Of a stretch of DNA of 64,000 nt, positions 48,672-59,289 are shown in pieces (positions within the stretch are counted from its first letter, which is position 1; each line of letters opens with the position of its first letter). The DNA is from Mycolicibacterium moriokaense (GTDB lineage Bacteria; Actinomycetota; Actinomycetes; Mycobacteriales; Mycobacteriaceae). The notes beneath the pieces are model-generated. The model did not search any database, had not been told where the DNA came from, and worked only from the letters and a program-made list of their open reading frames with translations. The translations under genes and the position numbers were made by a program. The DNA is taken from contig NZ_QJJU01000001.1 in assembly GCF_003201655.1 (NCBI RefSeq), positions 372,001-436,000 on the forward strand. Reading direction: 5' to 3'.

Positions 48672-49123
48672 ATGACAAGCACTACGGACGTAGTACGCAG
48701 ATCGTCCTTCTGGGACACCTACCGTCGCAACGGGTTCTTCTTCCGCGAAGTGGCGATGCTGACCATCCTCATCGGCTTTGGGATGCACCTGTACCGGGTG
48801 ATCTTCGGCGACGACCTGACGCTGCAATACGCCGTAACGCCGACGTCGGACATGTTGTTGATGATCCCGATGACCTACGCGGCCATCGCAGGCATCTTGA
48901 GTTACCGCCGGATGGTGTTCGCCAACCGTGTGCACAAGATCGCGCTCACGGCGTCGTTGGTCTACATCACCGCGAGCGTGCCACTGCACTTGTACGTGGC
49001 AATCGTGCTGCAGGACGTCAGCTTCTATGTGCACATGGCCGGCTACTGGTTCAGCTGGATGCTGATCTGCCTGGTCTACCCGGCGTTCCTGTACATGCTT
49101 TGGCGCCTGCAATATAGGAACTG

Positions 49124-49124
<1 letters not shown>
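48672..49124 (+). CDS. four-segment membrane protein of unknown function
   Basis: This 150-residue protein has four hydrophobic segments (starting at VAMLTILIGFGMHLYRVIF, then LLLMIPMTYAAIAGIL, ALTASLVYITASVPLHLYVA, and SWMLICLVYPAFLYML). No catalytic motif or known family is evident. The gene stop overlaps the TetR start as TGATG, and two palindromes flank its start codon, so it appears to be the target of that regulator. A role in export or sensing of a compound is possible but only inference. Confidence 0.8.
48680..48695. promoter_or_regulatory. palindrome inside 5' end of membrane-protein gene, copy 2
   Basis: CACTACGGACGTAGTA repeats the arms of copy 1 with an imperfect outer base. It starts 37 bases after copy 1 and lies within the first eight codons of the 48672 gene. 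The two copies on either side of the start codon fit autoregulation by the downstream TetR. Confidence 0.6.
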
Positions 49125-51534
<2,410 letters not shown>

Positions 51535-51568
51535 CTAAACGGTCAAGACCGGCGCATCGCGACTACCC

Positions 51569-51603
51569 GCGACGGGAGGCCGGTCTGGATCAGACCCCGT
51601 CGC
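51569..51603 (-). promoter_or_regulatory. leuA attenuator hairpin
   Basis: On the minus strand the arms GCGACGGG (51596-51603) and CCCGTCGC (51569-51576) can pair, and an internal GGTCTG / CAGACC pair (51582-51596) can form instead. The structure starts inside the leader peptide gene, so ribosome position on the Leu codons would decide which fold forms. A C-rich stretch follows before leuA. Confidence 0.65.
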
Positions 51604-51631
51604 GGCTGCCGAGAAGGAGCACCCGCTGCAT
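51590..51631 (-). CDS. leuA leader peptide
   Basis: A 13-residue open frame, MQRVLLLGSRDGV, with three successive Leu codons (CTC CTT CTC), lies about 85 bases upstream of leuA. Similar leucine-rich leaders before actinobacterial leuA are described in comparative genomics. It overlaps the attenuator hairpin, so scarcity of charged tRNA-Leu should stall the ribosome and favour read-through into leuA. Confidence 0.8.
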   Translation of the reverse strand: MQRVLLLGSRDGV

Positions 51632-51687
51632 GTTGACCACTGTAGCAAGCCCAACTGGAAGGCCAAAACCCCTGGTGCGCCGCTGCT

Positions 51688-52335
51688 CTATACCTGGGAA
51701 TCCGGGAAGGCGATCACCGACAGGAACCGGATCGGCAGTTCGACCAGATCGACGGGGCCGTGTGCGCCCTCGCCGTCGATCTGCAGCGAGTCGCCTGGAT
51801 GCAGTCGATACACCGAGCGGCTGTGGCTGTAGTCCATGACGCCTTCGAGCATGTAGATGAACTCGGTGCCTGGATGCTGGAACAGCGGATAGGTCTGGCT
51901 CTTCTCTGACAGCGTGACGTGCAGGCATTCGAGTCGCTTGTGCTCGCCCCTCAACGACCCGAGCAGCTGATACTCGTGGCCTTCTTTGGTGCCGTTGCGC
52001 ACGATCCGAGCGCCGGTACCCGCCGTGACGAACGCCGCGGGCCGTTCGACGTCGGCGCCGCGGAACAGGCTGGTGACCGGCACGTCGAAACCCTTTGCCA
52101 GTAACGCAAGCGTGCCAAGGCTGCACGACGTCTGCGCGTTCTCGATCTTGGACATCATTGCTTTGGAAATGCCAACGCGGGCAGCCATTTCCGCGACCGT
52201 GAGGCCCTGCTGTTGCCGGAACTGCCGCACATTCCTGCCGATCGCGGCCTCGAACTCGAGCTCCTCGACGGGCTCGTGGGGATCGCGGTCGCGGGCGGTG
52301 CCGGACTTGTTGCGCAGCAGGGGGACGTCGGTCAC
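51688..52335 (-). CDS. XRE family regulator with cupin domain
   Basis: This 215-residue regulator has an N-terminal helix-turn-helix (LTVAEMAARVGISKAMMSKIE, residues about 45-65) and a C-terminal cupin sensor (FQHPGTEFIYMLEGVMDYSHS, HPGDSLQIDGEGAH). PuuR-type proteins with the same architecture control gamma-glutamylated amine catabolism. It is the last gene of the minus-strand operon that starts at amt, 11 bases after the FAD oxidoreductase gene, and probably senses an intermediate of that pathway. Confidence 0.9.
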   Translation of the reverse strand: MTDVPLLRNKSGTARDRDPHEPVEELEFEAAIGRNVRQFRQQQGLTVAEMAARVGISKAMMSKIENAQTSCSLGTLALLAKGFDVPVTSLFRGADVERPAAFVTAGTGARIVRNGTKEGHEYQLLGSLRGEHKRLECLHVTLSEKSQTYPLFQHPGTEFIYMLEGVMDYSHSRSVYRLHPGDSLQIDGEGAHGPVDLVELPIRFLSVIAFPDSQV

Positions 52336-52346
52336 TGGTGTCCTGT

Positions 52347-53543
52347 CTAGCGCATCTGGCCTGCGCCGACGTACGGATACGGCGACTTCAACAGGTCATC
52401 CTCAGCGAACCGCGACAGCCGGAAGTCCGAATGCGGGATCCGCGGGTCGTTGCTGCGTCCGTCGATGACGAGGTCGGCGACCAGCTGGCCCACCGCAGGC
52501 GCGATCTTGAACCCGTGTCCGCTGAAGCCTGCCGCGACGACGAGACCGTCGAGCGCAGTCGTGGAGATCACCGGATTCCAATCCGGTGTGACGTCGTAGC
52601 AGCCTGCGTAGCTGCTGCTGATTGCCGCGTCGGTCAAACCGGGGAAGCGGGTGCCAACCTTGTCGACGGTGAGGTCGACGAAAGCGTCCGTCGCGCGGTT
52701 CAGGTATTTGTCGGGATCCGCCTCTTCGACGTCGGACAGATCGCTGTTGCCGAACAGGATGTCGCCGCCCACCTCCGGCCTCACGTACTGCAGCGACACC
52801 AGGTCGGAGAACACTGGAACGGCGCCGACGTCGACGCCCGGCGCGATCGTGACGATCTGCTCTCTCACCACCCGGATCGGCACGTCGACGCCATACGAGA
52901 GCCGGTAGGACTCGAGAAAAGACCGGGTCCAAACTCCCGTCGCGACGACAACCGTGCCTGCCGAGATTTCGCTGCCGTCGGCAAGCCGCACACCGGTGAC
53001 CCGATCGCCGGCGACCGACAGTTCGGTCGCTGTAGTGCCCTGGCGGATCCGGACACCTGCAGCTCGGGCCGATGCCGCGAATGCCTGCGCGGTCATGTAC
53101 GCATCGCCGTAGCCGCCGCGCGCCTCCCACCCGAATGCCTCGAACGGCGAAAGATCCGCGAACGGCCACATGCGGGCCACCTCGGACCGGTCGATCTCCT
53201 CGGTCTGCACGCCGACGGCCCGCTGCGCTGCCAGGCTCTTGCGCAGGGATTCGACGTTGGATTCGCCGACACCGACGACATAGCCGGTCTGCCGGAAGCC
53301 GAGGTCGGTGCCGAAGATTTCGTCGGCCTTCTCAAAAACTTCCAGTCCGACGGTGGCCATCGCGGCCAGTGACGTGACCCCGTAGTGGCAGCGGACGATG
53401 CCGCTGGACTTGCCGGTCATCCCGGATGCGACGGTATTGCGCTCGACCACAACGACATCCGTGGTCCCGCGCTGGCTCAGCGCCCACGCGGCGGCAGCGC
53501 CCTCGATGCCACCGCCGACGATGACAACGTCAGCGGTGGTCAT
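52347..53543 (-). CDS. FAD-dependent amine/amino-acid oxidoreductase (DAO family)
   Basis: This 398-residue flavoprotein has the N-terminal Rossmann motif VVIVGGGIEGAAAAWALSQRG and the C-terminal FSGHGFKIAPAVGQLVADLV of the sarcosine-oxidase-beta / D-amino-acid oxidase family. Relatives oxidise N-methyl or other secondary amines. It is a single polypeptide, unlike the four-subunit N-methylglutamate dehydrogenase (MgdABCD) with which similar gene clusters are associated. Start ATG overlaps the FMN gene stop as ATGA. The likely role is oxidation of a gamma-glutamyl or N-substituted glutamate intermediate in the operon's pathway. Confidence 0.88.
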   Translation of the reverse strand: MTTADVVIVGGGIEGAAAAWALSQRGTTDVVVVERNTVASGMTGKSSGIVRCHYGVTSLAAMATVGLEVFEKADEIFGTDLGFRQTGYVVGVGESNVESLRKSLAAQRAVGVQTEEIDRSEVARMWPFADLSPFEAFGWEARGGYGDAYMTAQAFAASARAAGVRIRQGTTATELSVAGDRVTGVRLADGSEISAGTVVVATGVWTRSFLESYRLSYGVDVPIRVVREQIVTIAPGVDVGAVPVFSDLVSLQYVRPEVGGDILFGNSDLSDVEEADPDKYLNRATDAFVDLTVDKVGTRFPGLTDAAISSSYAGCYDVTPDWNPVISTTALDGLVVAAGFSGHGFKIAPAVGQLVADLVIDGRSNDPRIPHSDFRLSRFAEDDLLKSPYPYVGAGQMR

Positions 53544-54868
53544 CGGCCGGGAATCCAGTCGGTGCCTGCAAGCGGCACCCGGGCCATCGCCGCGGCCTCT
53601 ATCGTCACCGCGACGAGGTCCTCGGGTTCGAGGTGCAGCACGTGCGCCTTCCCGCAGGCGCGGGCGATGGTCTGGGCTTCCATGGTGAGCACCCGCAGGT
53701 AGTTGGCCAGTCGCCTGCCGCCCTCGACCGGGTCGAAGCGCGCGGCGAGTTCGGGATCCTGCGTGCTGATGCCCGCCGGATCGGTGCCGTCCTGGAAGTC
53801 GTCGAAGAAACCCGCCGCGCTGCCCAGCTTCTCGTACTCGGCGGCGTATCGCGGATGGTTGTCGCCCAACGCGATCAGTGCGGCGGTGCCGATCGCCACC
53901 GCATCGGCGCCCAGCGCCAGCGCCTTGGCCACGTCGGCACCGGTGCGGATGCCGCCCGACACGATCAGCTGCACCTTGCGATGCACGCCGAGTTCAGCGA
54001 GCGCCTGCACCGCCTGCGGAACGGCGGCCAGCGTCGGGATTCCGACGTGTTCGATGAACACCTCCTGGGTGGCGGCGGTGCCGCCCTGCATTCCGTCGAC
54101 GACCACGACATCTGCGCCGGCGTGCACGGCAAGTTTCACGTCGTAGTAGGTGCGGGTGGCGCCGACCTTGACATAGATCGGCTTCTCCCAGTCGGTGATC
54201 TCACGCAGTTCGTTGATTTTGATGGTCAGATCGTCGGGCCCAGTCCAGTCCGGGTGCCTGCAGGCCGAGCGTTGGTCGATGCCCTCGGGGAGGGTGCGCA
54301 TTCCCGCAACGCGTTCAGATATCTTCTGGCCGAGCAGCATTCCGCCGCCGCCGGGTTTTGCGCCCTGACCGAGCACCACCTCGATCGCGTCGGCCTTGCG
54401 CAGGTCGGCCGGGTTCATCCCGTACCGCGACGGAAGATATTGGTAGACGAGGTATTTGCTCTGCCCGCGCTCTTCTGGCGTCATGCCGCCGTCACCGGTG
54501 GTGGTCGATGTGCCGACCTCGCTGGCGCCGCGGCCCAACGCCTCCTTGGCGGGGCCGGAAAGCGCGCCGAATGACATCCCGGCGATCGTCACCGGAATAT
54601 CCAGGTGCAGTGGGTGTTTCGCGAACCGGTCGCCGAGTACCACGTCGGTGCCGCACCTCTCGCGGTATCCCTCCAGCGGGTATCGCGACATCGACGCGCC
54701 AAGGAAGAGCAGGTCGTCGAAGTGCGGCAGCGAGCGCTTCGCGCCCCATCCGCGGATGTCGTAGATGCCGGTTTCCGCAGCCCGCTGGATGGCCGCGATC
54801 GTCGGCCGGTCGAAGGTGGCGGACTCGCGAAGGCCAAGGCGCGCCCTGTCGTCAGTTGGGTATGTCAT
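53540..54868 (-). CDS. FMN-binding glutamate synthase domain protein (MgsC-like)
   Basis: This 442-residue protein corresponds to the synthase (FMN) domain of glutamate synthase alone. It carries the MSFGALSGPAKEALGRGA and KPGGGGMLLGQKISE loops and VVDGMQGGTAATQEVF, and lacks the amidotransferase and GXGXG domains, which are encoded by the next two genes upstream in the operon. In methylotrophs the same three-part enzyme (MgsABC) makes N-methylglutamate from glutamine-like amides and glutamate. ATGA overlaps join it to both neighbours. The Cys-rich iron-sulfur motif of full-length GltB is not evident apart from CRHPDW. Confidence 0.9.
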   Translation of the reverse strand: MTYPTDDRARLGLRESATFDRPTIAAIQRAAETGIYDIRGWGAKRSLPHFDDLLFLGASMSRYPLEGYRERCGTDVVLGDRFAKHPLHLDIPVTIAGMSFGALSGPAKEALGRGASEVGTSTTTGDGGMTPEERGQSKYLVYQYLPSRYGMNPADLRKADAIEVVLGQGAKPGGGGMLLGQKISERVAGMRTLPEGIDQRSACRHPDWTGPDDLTIKINELREITDWEKPIYVKVGATRTYYDVKLAVHAGADVVVVDGMQGGTAATQEVFIEHVGIPTLAAVPQAVQALAELGVHRKVQLIVSGGIRTGADVAKALALGADAVAIGTAALIALGDNHPRYAAEYEKLGSAAGFFDDFQDGTDPAGISTQDPELAARFDPVEGGRRLANYLRVLTMEAQTIARACGKAHVLHLEPEDLVAVTIEAAAMARVPLAGTDWIPGR

Positions 54869-55554
54869 CAGTAGCTCGAAGCGTTGTTGACGTGGAAGTG
54901 GTAGAGGTTTCGGGCCGAGCCGTAGCGGGTGTAGGCGGCGGTGTCGTCACCTTCGAAACCCGCCGCTTTCAACAGGTATTGGAGCTCCTTGTGGTGCTCT
55001 GGCCGCATTTCCTTGGCGACGCAGTCGGCGCCAAGCGAGGCGACGGTGCCCCGCACGTAGATGCGGGCTTCATAGATCGAGTCGCCAAGCGCCTCGCCTG
55101 CGTCGCCCCGGATGACCAGGCGCCCGGCCTGCGCCATGAATGCGCTCATGTGGCCGACGTCGCCACCCACTATGAGGTCGACGCCCTTCATCGAAATCCC
55201 GCACCGCGCTGCGGCATTCCCTTCGATCACCAGCAGGCCGCCGTGCGCAGTCGCGCCCGCCGACTGTGACGCGTTGCCCTTGACCCAGACCGTTCCGCTC
55301 ATCATGTTCTCGGCCACACCGGTCCCCGCACTGCCGTTGATGGTTATCTCGGCCTGCTGATTCATGCCTGCGGCGTAGTAACCGACATGGCCGTCGACGG
55401 TCACCTTCACCGGCGCGTCGATGCCGACTGCGACGTTGTGTGCACCCTCGGGATGCGCGATCACGAAGTCACCGGACAGATCTGGTTGGTGCAGGGCCGA
55501 GTTGACTTCGCGCAACGGCACCGACCGAAGGTCGAAGCAGGTCAACGTGTCCAT
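54868..55554 (-). CDS. glutamate synthase GXGXG-domain protein (MgsB-like)
   Basis: This 228-residue protein is made of the right-handed beta-helix found at the C-terminus of glutamate synthases, with regularly spaced glycines (GVAENMMSGTVWVKGNAS, GGLLVIEGNAAARCG, GGDVGHMSAFMAQAG). It serves as a structural scaffold between amidotransferase and synthase subunits. The start at 55554 overlaps the amidotransferase gene by 13 bases and the stop overlaps the FMN gene as ATGA. A longer reading to 56037 lies within the amidotransferase and is not real. Confidence 0.88.
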   Translation of the reverse strand: MDTLTCFDLRSVPLREVNSALHQPDLSGDFVIAHPEGAHNVAVGIDAPVKVTVDGHVGYYAAGMNQQAEITINGSAGTGVAENMMSGTVWVKGNASQSAGATAHGGLLVIEGNAAARCGISMKGVDLIVGGDVGHMSAFMAQAGRLVIRGDAGEALGDSIYEARIYVRGTVASLGADCVAKEMRPEHHKELQYLLKAAGFEGDDTAAYTRYGSARNLYHFHVNNASSY

Positions 55555-56414
55555 GCGTAGACCACCTCCGGTTCCGGCTCCCAGATCTTGGCCGCTTCGA
55601 CGCCGGGAAGCCCTGCCAGCGCGCGATATTCGCTGCCCATGGCCACCCAGTCGTCGGTCTCGGCGATGACGGCTGGCTTGCATGCGATCGCGTCGCGCAC
55701 CACCGCGAATGAGTCGCGGTTGGACACCAGCAGCGTGTAGAACCCGTCGAAGGTCGCGCACAGCTCCTTGAGCGCGGTCTCCACGTTGTGGCCGGCTGCC
55801 AGCTGCTCGGCGATGAAGCGCGCTCCGACCTCGGTGTCGTTGTCGCTGTCGAATTGCACACCGGCGGCGCGTAGTTCGCGGCGGATCGTTGCGTGGTTGG
55901 CGAACGACCCGTTGTGCACCATGCACTGCTGCGGCCCGACGGCGTAGGGATGACAACCGGCGGGCGTTACCGCGGACTCCGTCGCCATCCTGGTGTGACC
56001 GACGCCCTGCCAGCCCTGCGCCTTGGCCAACCCCCACGCGTCGGCCAACACGCGGGGATGCCCAACGCCCTTGAGAACGGCCATGTCCGAACCGAATCCC
56101 GCGATCAGCGCATCGGGGTACGCCGCCTCGACCGCGTCCAGCAGCACCTCCGAAGATCCTTCTGCGGTCACGAGATACGTGTCGCCGTGTCTGCTCACAC
56201 TGACGTCAAGGCCGAGTGCGTCGGCCGTCGGATCGACCTCCAGCACCGACACGCAGCCCCGCCCAGAGGGTGACAGGGTCGGGTCGCCGTAGACGGCGAC
56301 ACCGGCCGAGTCGCTGCCGCGGTCGCCCATCTCACACAGCATTGCTGTGAGCAGTTCGCCGAGCCGGGGATAGAGCTCCGGGGTGCGCAGGTGCAACCCG
56401 ACGATCCCACACAT
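55542..56414 (-). CDS. class II glutamine amidotransferase (MgsA-like)
   Basis: This 290-residue protein has the N-terminal nucleophile Cys2 in MCGIVGLHLR and the amidotransferase landmarks RMATESAVT (Arg binding the substrate carboxylate), NGSFANH and DNDTEVGARF. It is a stand-alone glutaminase domain like that of glutamate synthase, and would release ammonia or methylamine from an amide such as glutamine or gamma-glutamylmethylamide for the downstream FMN subunit. It follows the glutamine-synthetase-type gene by 27 bases. Confidence 0.9.
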   Translation of the reverse strand: MCGIVGLHLRTPELYPRLGELLTAMLCEMGDRGSDSAGVAVYGDPTLSPSGRGCVSVLEVDPTADALGLDVSVSRHGDTYLVTAEGSSEVLLDAVEAAYPDALIAGFGSDMAVLKGVGHPRVLADAWGLAKAQGWQGVGHTRMATESAVTPAGCHPYAVGPQQCMVHNGSFANHATIRRELRAAGVQFDSDNDTEVGARFIAEQLAAGHNVETALKELCATFDGFYTLLVSNRDSFAVVRDAIACKPAVIAETDDWVAMGSEYRALAGLPGVEAAKIWEPEPEVVYAWTR

Positions 56415-56441
56415 TGCTTGTCTCCTTTGACGTATCAGGAT

Positions 56442-57755
56442 TCAGAACGCGGTCAGGTAGTTGTCGATCTCCCACGGCGTCACTGAGCTGTGGTAGGCGA
56501 AGAACTCCTCGCGCTTGATGTTGGCGAAGTAGTCCGCCACGCCGTCGCCCGCCGCATCGAGCACGCCGGTGATTACCGGGTCGCCCCGGAACTCGTCGAC
56601 TGCGTGCAGCAGCGTCGGCGGCAGCGGCGAACGTCCCTGGCCGCCAATGCTTCCTGGGTCGGCGCTGCGCTTGATCCCGTCGATGCCTGCGCCCAGCGCC
56701 GCGGCGATCGCCAGGTACGGGTTGGCGGAGCCGTCGCCGCCGCGCAGCTCGACTCGCGCTGAGTCGGGCACCCGGATGTAGTGCGTGCGGTCGTTGCCGC
56801 CGTAGGTCGGAGTCCTCGGCGCCCACGATGCGCCCGACGCAGTCGTCGTCGCACCGGTCCGCTTGTAGGAGTTGACCGTTGGCGCGACCACTGCCTGCAG
56901 CGCGCTGGCGTGTTCGAGGATGCCGCCGATGAACGCGTACGCGGTCTCCGAAAGGCCCAGCCCGCGGGAGTCCTCCTCGGCCGGGAAAACGGGAGTGCCA
57001 CCACTGGTCAGCGACAGGTGCAAATGCAAACCGCTGCCGGTCTTCTCGGCGAAGGGTTTGGGCATGAAGGTGGCCACCATGCCGCGTTCGGCGGCGATCA
57101 TCGTCAGCAGGTAGCGCAGTGTGATGACGCGGTCGGCGGTGGTGAGCGCATCGGCGAATTGGAAGTTCTGCTCGAACTGGCCGTTGCCGTCCTCGTGGTC
57201 GTTGGCGTAGTTGGACCAGCCAAGCGTGTTCATCGCTGCCGAGATCGCGGTCAGGTGGTCGTACATCCGCGTGACGCCACGGGCGTCGTAGCAGGGCTGC
57301 GCGGCGGTGTCGGCGGCGTCCGCGACGGACAGGCTGCCGTCGGGGTTGCGATGCAGTAGGAAGTACTCCACCTCGGCCCCGACCCACGGCTCGAACCCGG
57401 CGTCGGCGGCCTGCTGGATCAGCGCCTTGAGAATCACGCGCGGGGCGTATGGCCACGGTTCGCCGGTCACGTACGGGTCGCAATGCACGATGGCGAGGCC
57501 GTCCTTGATGAACGGGATCGGCGTAAACGACGCCGGGTCCGGAATCGCCATCAGGTCAGGATCTTTGGGCTCCTGGCCCATCGCGCCGACGGCGTATCCG
57601 GCGAATCCGACGCCCTCGGTGGCCAGCAGGTCGACGGCCTCGACGGGCACCAGCTTCGCGCACGGCTTGCCGCGCAGGTCGACGAACAGCGCGAGGATGA
57701 ACTTCGTTCCTGACTGTTCGGCCAGGGCGGCAAGGTCAAAATGTGCGTCGGACAT
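56442..57755 (-). CDS. type III glutamine synthetase-like / gamma-glutamylamide ligase (GlnT/GMAS type)
   Basis: This 437-residue enzyme is a glutamine synthetase homologue whose group includes GlnT and gamma-glutamylmethylamide synthetase (GMAS). It keeps the metal-binding VGAEVEYFLL and GNGQFEQNF, the ATP/substrate loop SGLHLHLSL and NSYKRTG, and RVELRGGDG, but lacks the adenylylation-loop tyrosine context of GlnA1. It would join ammonium or an amine to glutamate with ATP. The ATG at 57755 is preferred; a longer open frame antisense of amt is not real. The gene lies 71 bases after amt. Confidence 0.88.
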   Translation of the reverse strand: MSDAHFDLAALAEQSGTKFILALFVDLRGKPCAKLVPVEAVDLLATEGVGFAGYAVGAMGQEPKDPDLMAIPDPASFTPIPFIKDGLAIVHCDPYVTGEPWPYAPRVILKALIQQAADAGFEPWVGAEVEYFLLHRNPDGSLSVADAADTAAQPCYDARGVTRMYDHLTAISAAMNTLGWSNYANDHEDGNGQFEQNFQFADALTTADRVITLRYLLTMIAAERGMVATFMPKPFAEKTGSGLHLHLSLTSGGTPVFPAEEDSRGLGLSETAYAFIGGILEHASALQAVVAPTVNSYKRTGATTTASGASWAPRTPTYGGNDRTHYIRVPDSARVELRGGDGSANPYLAIAAALGAGIDGIKRSADPGSIGGQGRSPLPPTLLHAVDEFRGDPVITGVLDAAGDGVADYFANIKREEFFAYHSSVTPWEIDNYLTAF

Positions 57756-57826
57756 TCCAATAATCCCTTGTTTGTTGAGAAGGGCCGGCCGGCGCGGGCG
57801 AGTGGGCGCGCGCCGGCCGGAGTCCA

Positions 57827-59080
57827 TCAGGCGGGCTGGAGTTCGTACGCCGCATCCCTGTGGAACTTGGCGTCGATGCCCTTTTCTTCTTCGTCGGTCG
57901 AGATGCGGATGCCCATCGTCTTCTTGATGACGAACGCGATGATGTAGGCGACCACGAACGAGTAGGCCATCACCGCGCCTGCGGCGACCGCCTGCTTCCA
58001 CAGTTGATCGAGCCCGCCACCGTAGAAGAGGCCGTTGGTCTTGTTCGGCATGCTCGCGCTGGCGAAGAGGCCGATCAGCAGGGTGCCGATCACGCCGCCG
58101 ACCAGGTGCACGCCGACCACGTCGAGTGAATCGTCGTAGCCGAACCTCGACTTCAGCCCGACGGCAAGCGGGCAGATCGCGCCCGCGATCAAGCCGAGGA
58201 AGATCGAACCGACCGGGGTGACCGCGCCGCAGGCAGGGGTGATGGCGACCAGCCCGGCCACCGCGCCAGAGGCCGCGCCGACACCCGTGACGTGCCCGTC
58301 CTTGATCTTCTCGACGCCGAGCCACGCCAGCGTCGCCGCACAGGTGGCGGTGAACGTGGTGACCATGACGATGGCCGCCGAGGTGCCTGCGGCCAGCGCC
58401 GAGCCGCCGTTGAACGCGTACCAGCCCGCCCAGAGCAGGCCTGCGCCGAGCAGCGTCAGCGGCACGTTGTGCGGCTTGCGGAACTTGCCGAACCCGAGTG
58501 ACTTGCCGAGCACGATCGCGACGGCCAGCGCCGCGGCGCCCGAGTTGATGTGCACGGCGGTGCCGCCTGCGAAGTCAATGGCCTTCAGTTGGTTGGCGAT
58601 CCAGCCACCTTTGGCGTCCGGCGTCACCACGCCGTCGAACGCGAACACCCAGTGCGCGACGGGGAAGTAGACGAGGATCGCCCACGCGGTCGCGAACGTC
58701 ATCCAGGCGCCGAACTTCATCCGATCGGCGGCCGCGCCGGATATCAGCGCCACCGTGATCGCCGCGAATAGTGCTTGGAATAACGAGAATAGGCTCACCG
58801 GAAGGCCGTTGATGGTGGTCATCGGTTCGGTGAGGTTCTTCATCCCTGCGAACTCGGTGAAGCTGCCGACGAAGCCGCCGTAGGACGTGCCGAACGTCAT
58901 CGAGAAGCCGAACAGCACCCACAGCACGCCGACGACGGCAACGGCGCCGAACGTCATCATCATCATGTTGGTCGAGCTCTTGACCGAAACCATGCCGCCG
59001 TAGAAGAGCGCGAGCCCGGGGATCATCATCGTCAGCCCGATGATGCAACACAGCATGAATGCTGTGGTTCCTGTATCCAT
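57827..59080 (-). CDS. amt: ammonium transporter
   Basis: Amt imports ammonium (or allows methylammonium in). This 417-residue protein has eleven membrane segments, with the conserved GVLWVLFGFSMTFG and the pore-histidine segments DFAGGTAVHINSGAAAL (first His) and DDSLDVVGVHLVGGVIG (second His). It heads the nitrogen operon. In M. smegmatis the homologous amtA cluster is induced by GlnR in nitrogen starvation; candidate GlnR boxes occur upstream at 59118-59153. No GlnK or GlnD gene is adjacent. Confidence 0.95.
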   Translation of the reverse strand: MDTGTTAFMLCCIIGLTMMIPGLALFYGGMVSVKSSTNMMMMTFGAVAVVGVLWVLFGFSMTFGTSYGGFVGSFTEFAGMKNLTEPMTTINGLPVSLFSLFQALFAAITVALISGAAADRMKFGAWMTFATAWAILVYFPVAHWVFAFDGVVTPDAKGGWIANQLKAIDFAGGTAVHINSGAAALAVAIVLGKSLGFGKFRKPHNVPLTLLGAGLLWAGWYAFNGGSALAAGTSAAIVMVTTFTATCAATLAWLGVEKIKDGHVTGVGAASGAVAGLVAITPACGAVTPVGSIFLGLIAGAICPLAVGLKSRFGYDDSLDVVGVHLVGGVIGTLLIGLFASASMPNKTNGLFYGGGLDQLWKQAVAAGAVMAYSFVVAYIIAFVIKKTMGIRISTDEEEKGIDAKFHRDAAYELQPA

Positions 59081-59117
59081 TCACATCTCCTGGAGTGGTG
59101 CGGCCCTCGCCGGGGCC

Positions 59118-59153
59118 GTTCACTCACAGTAATCAATGTTTCTGTTACGTGGA
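59118..59153 (-). promoter_or_regulatory. candidate GlnR-binding region upstream of amt
   Basis: On the minus strand two AC-N9-AC boxes occur: TCCAC-N6-GAAAC (59138-59153) and ATTAC-N6-TGAAC (59118-59133). They resemble the GlnR consensus with an a-site ending AC, six bases and a b-site GAAAC, although the first box's a-site is weak and the spacing between boxes is four rather than six. They lie 38-73 bases before the amt start, and the operon's content is what GlnR controls in M. smegmatis. Confidence 0.5.
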
Positions 59154-59289
59154 CAGGCTCTCGGTGTTTCGGGTTCGTTAATGCTGCGGCGGTTGCCCGG
59201 GGCAATTGACTCTCCGCAGACGGTGAAGAAGTGCGAGGAGGGTTCGCCCTCGACGCAGAGTGAACGCTGAAGTCCGTACAGTTCGTGCG

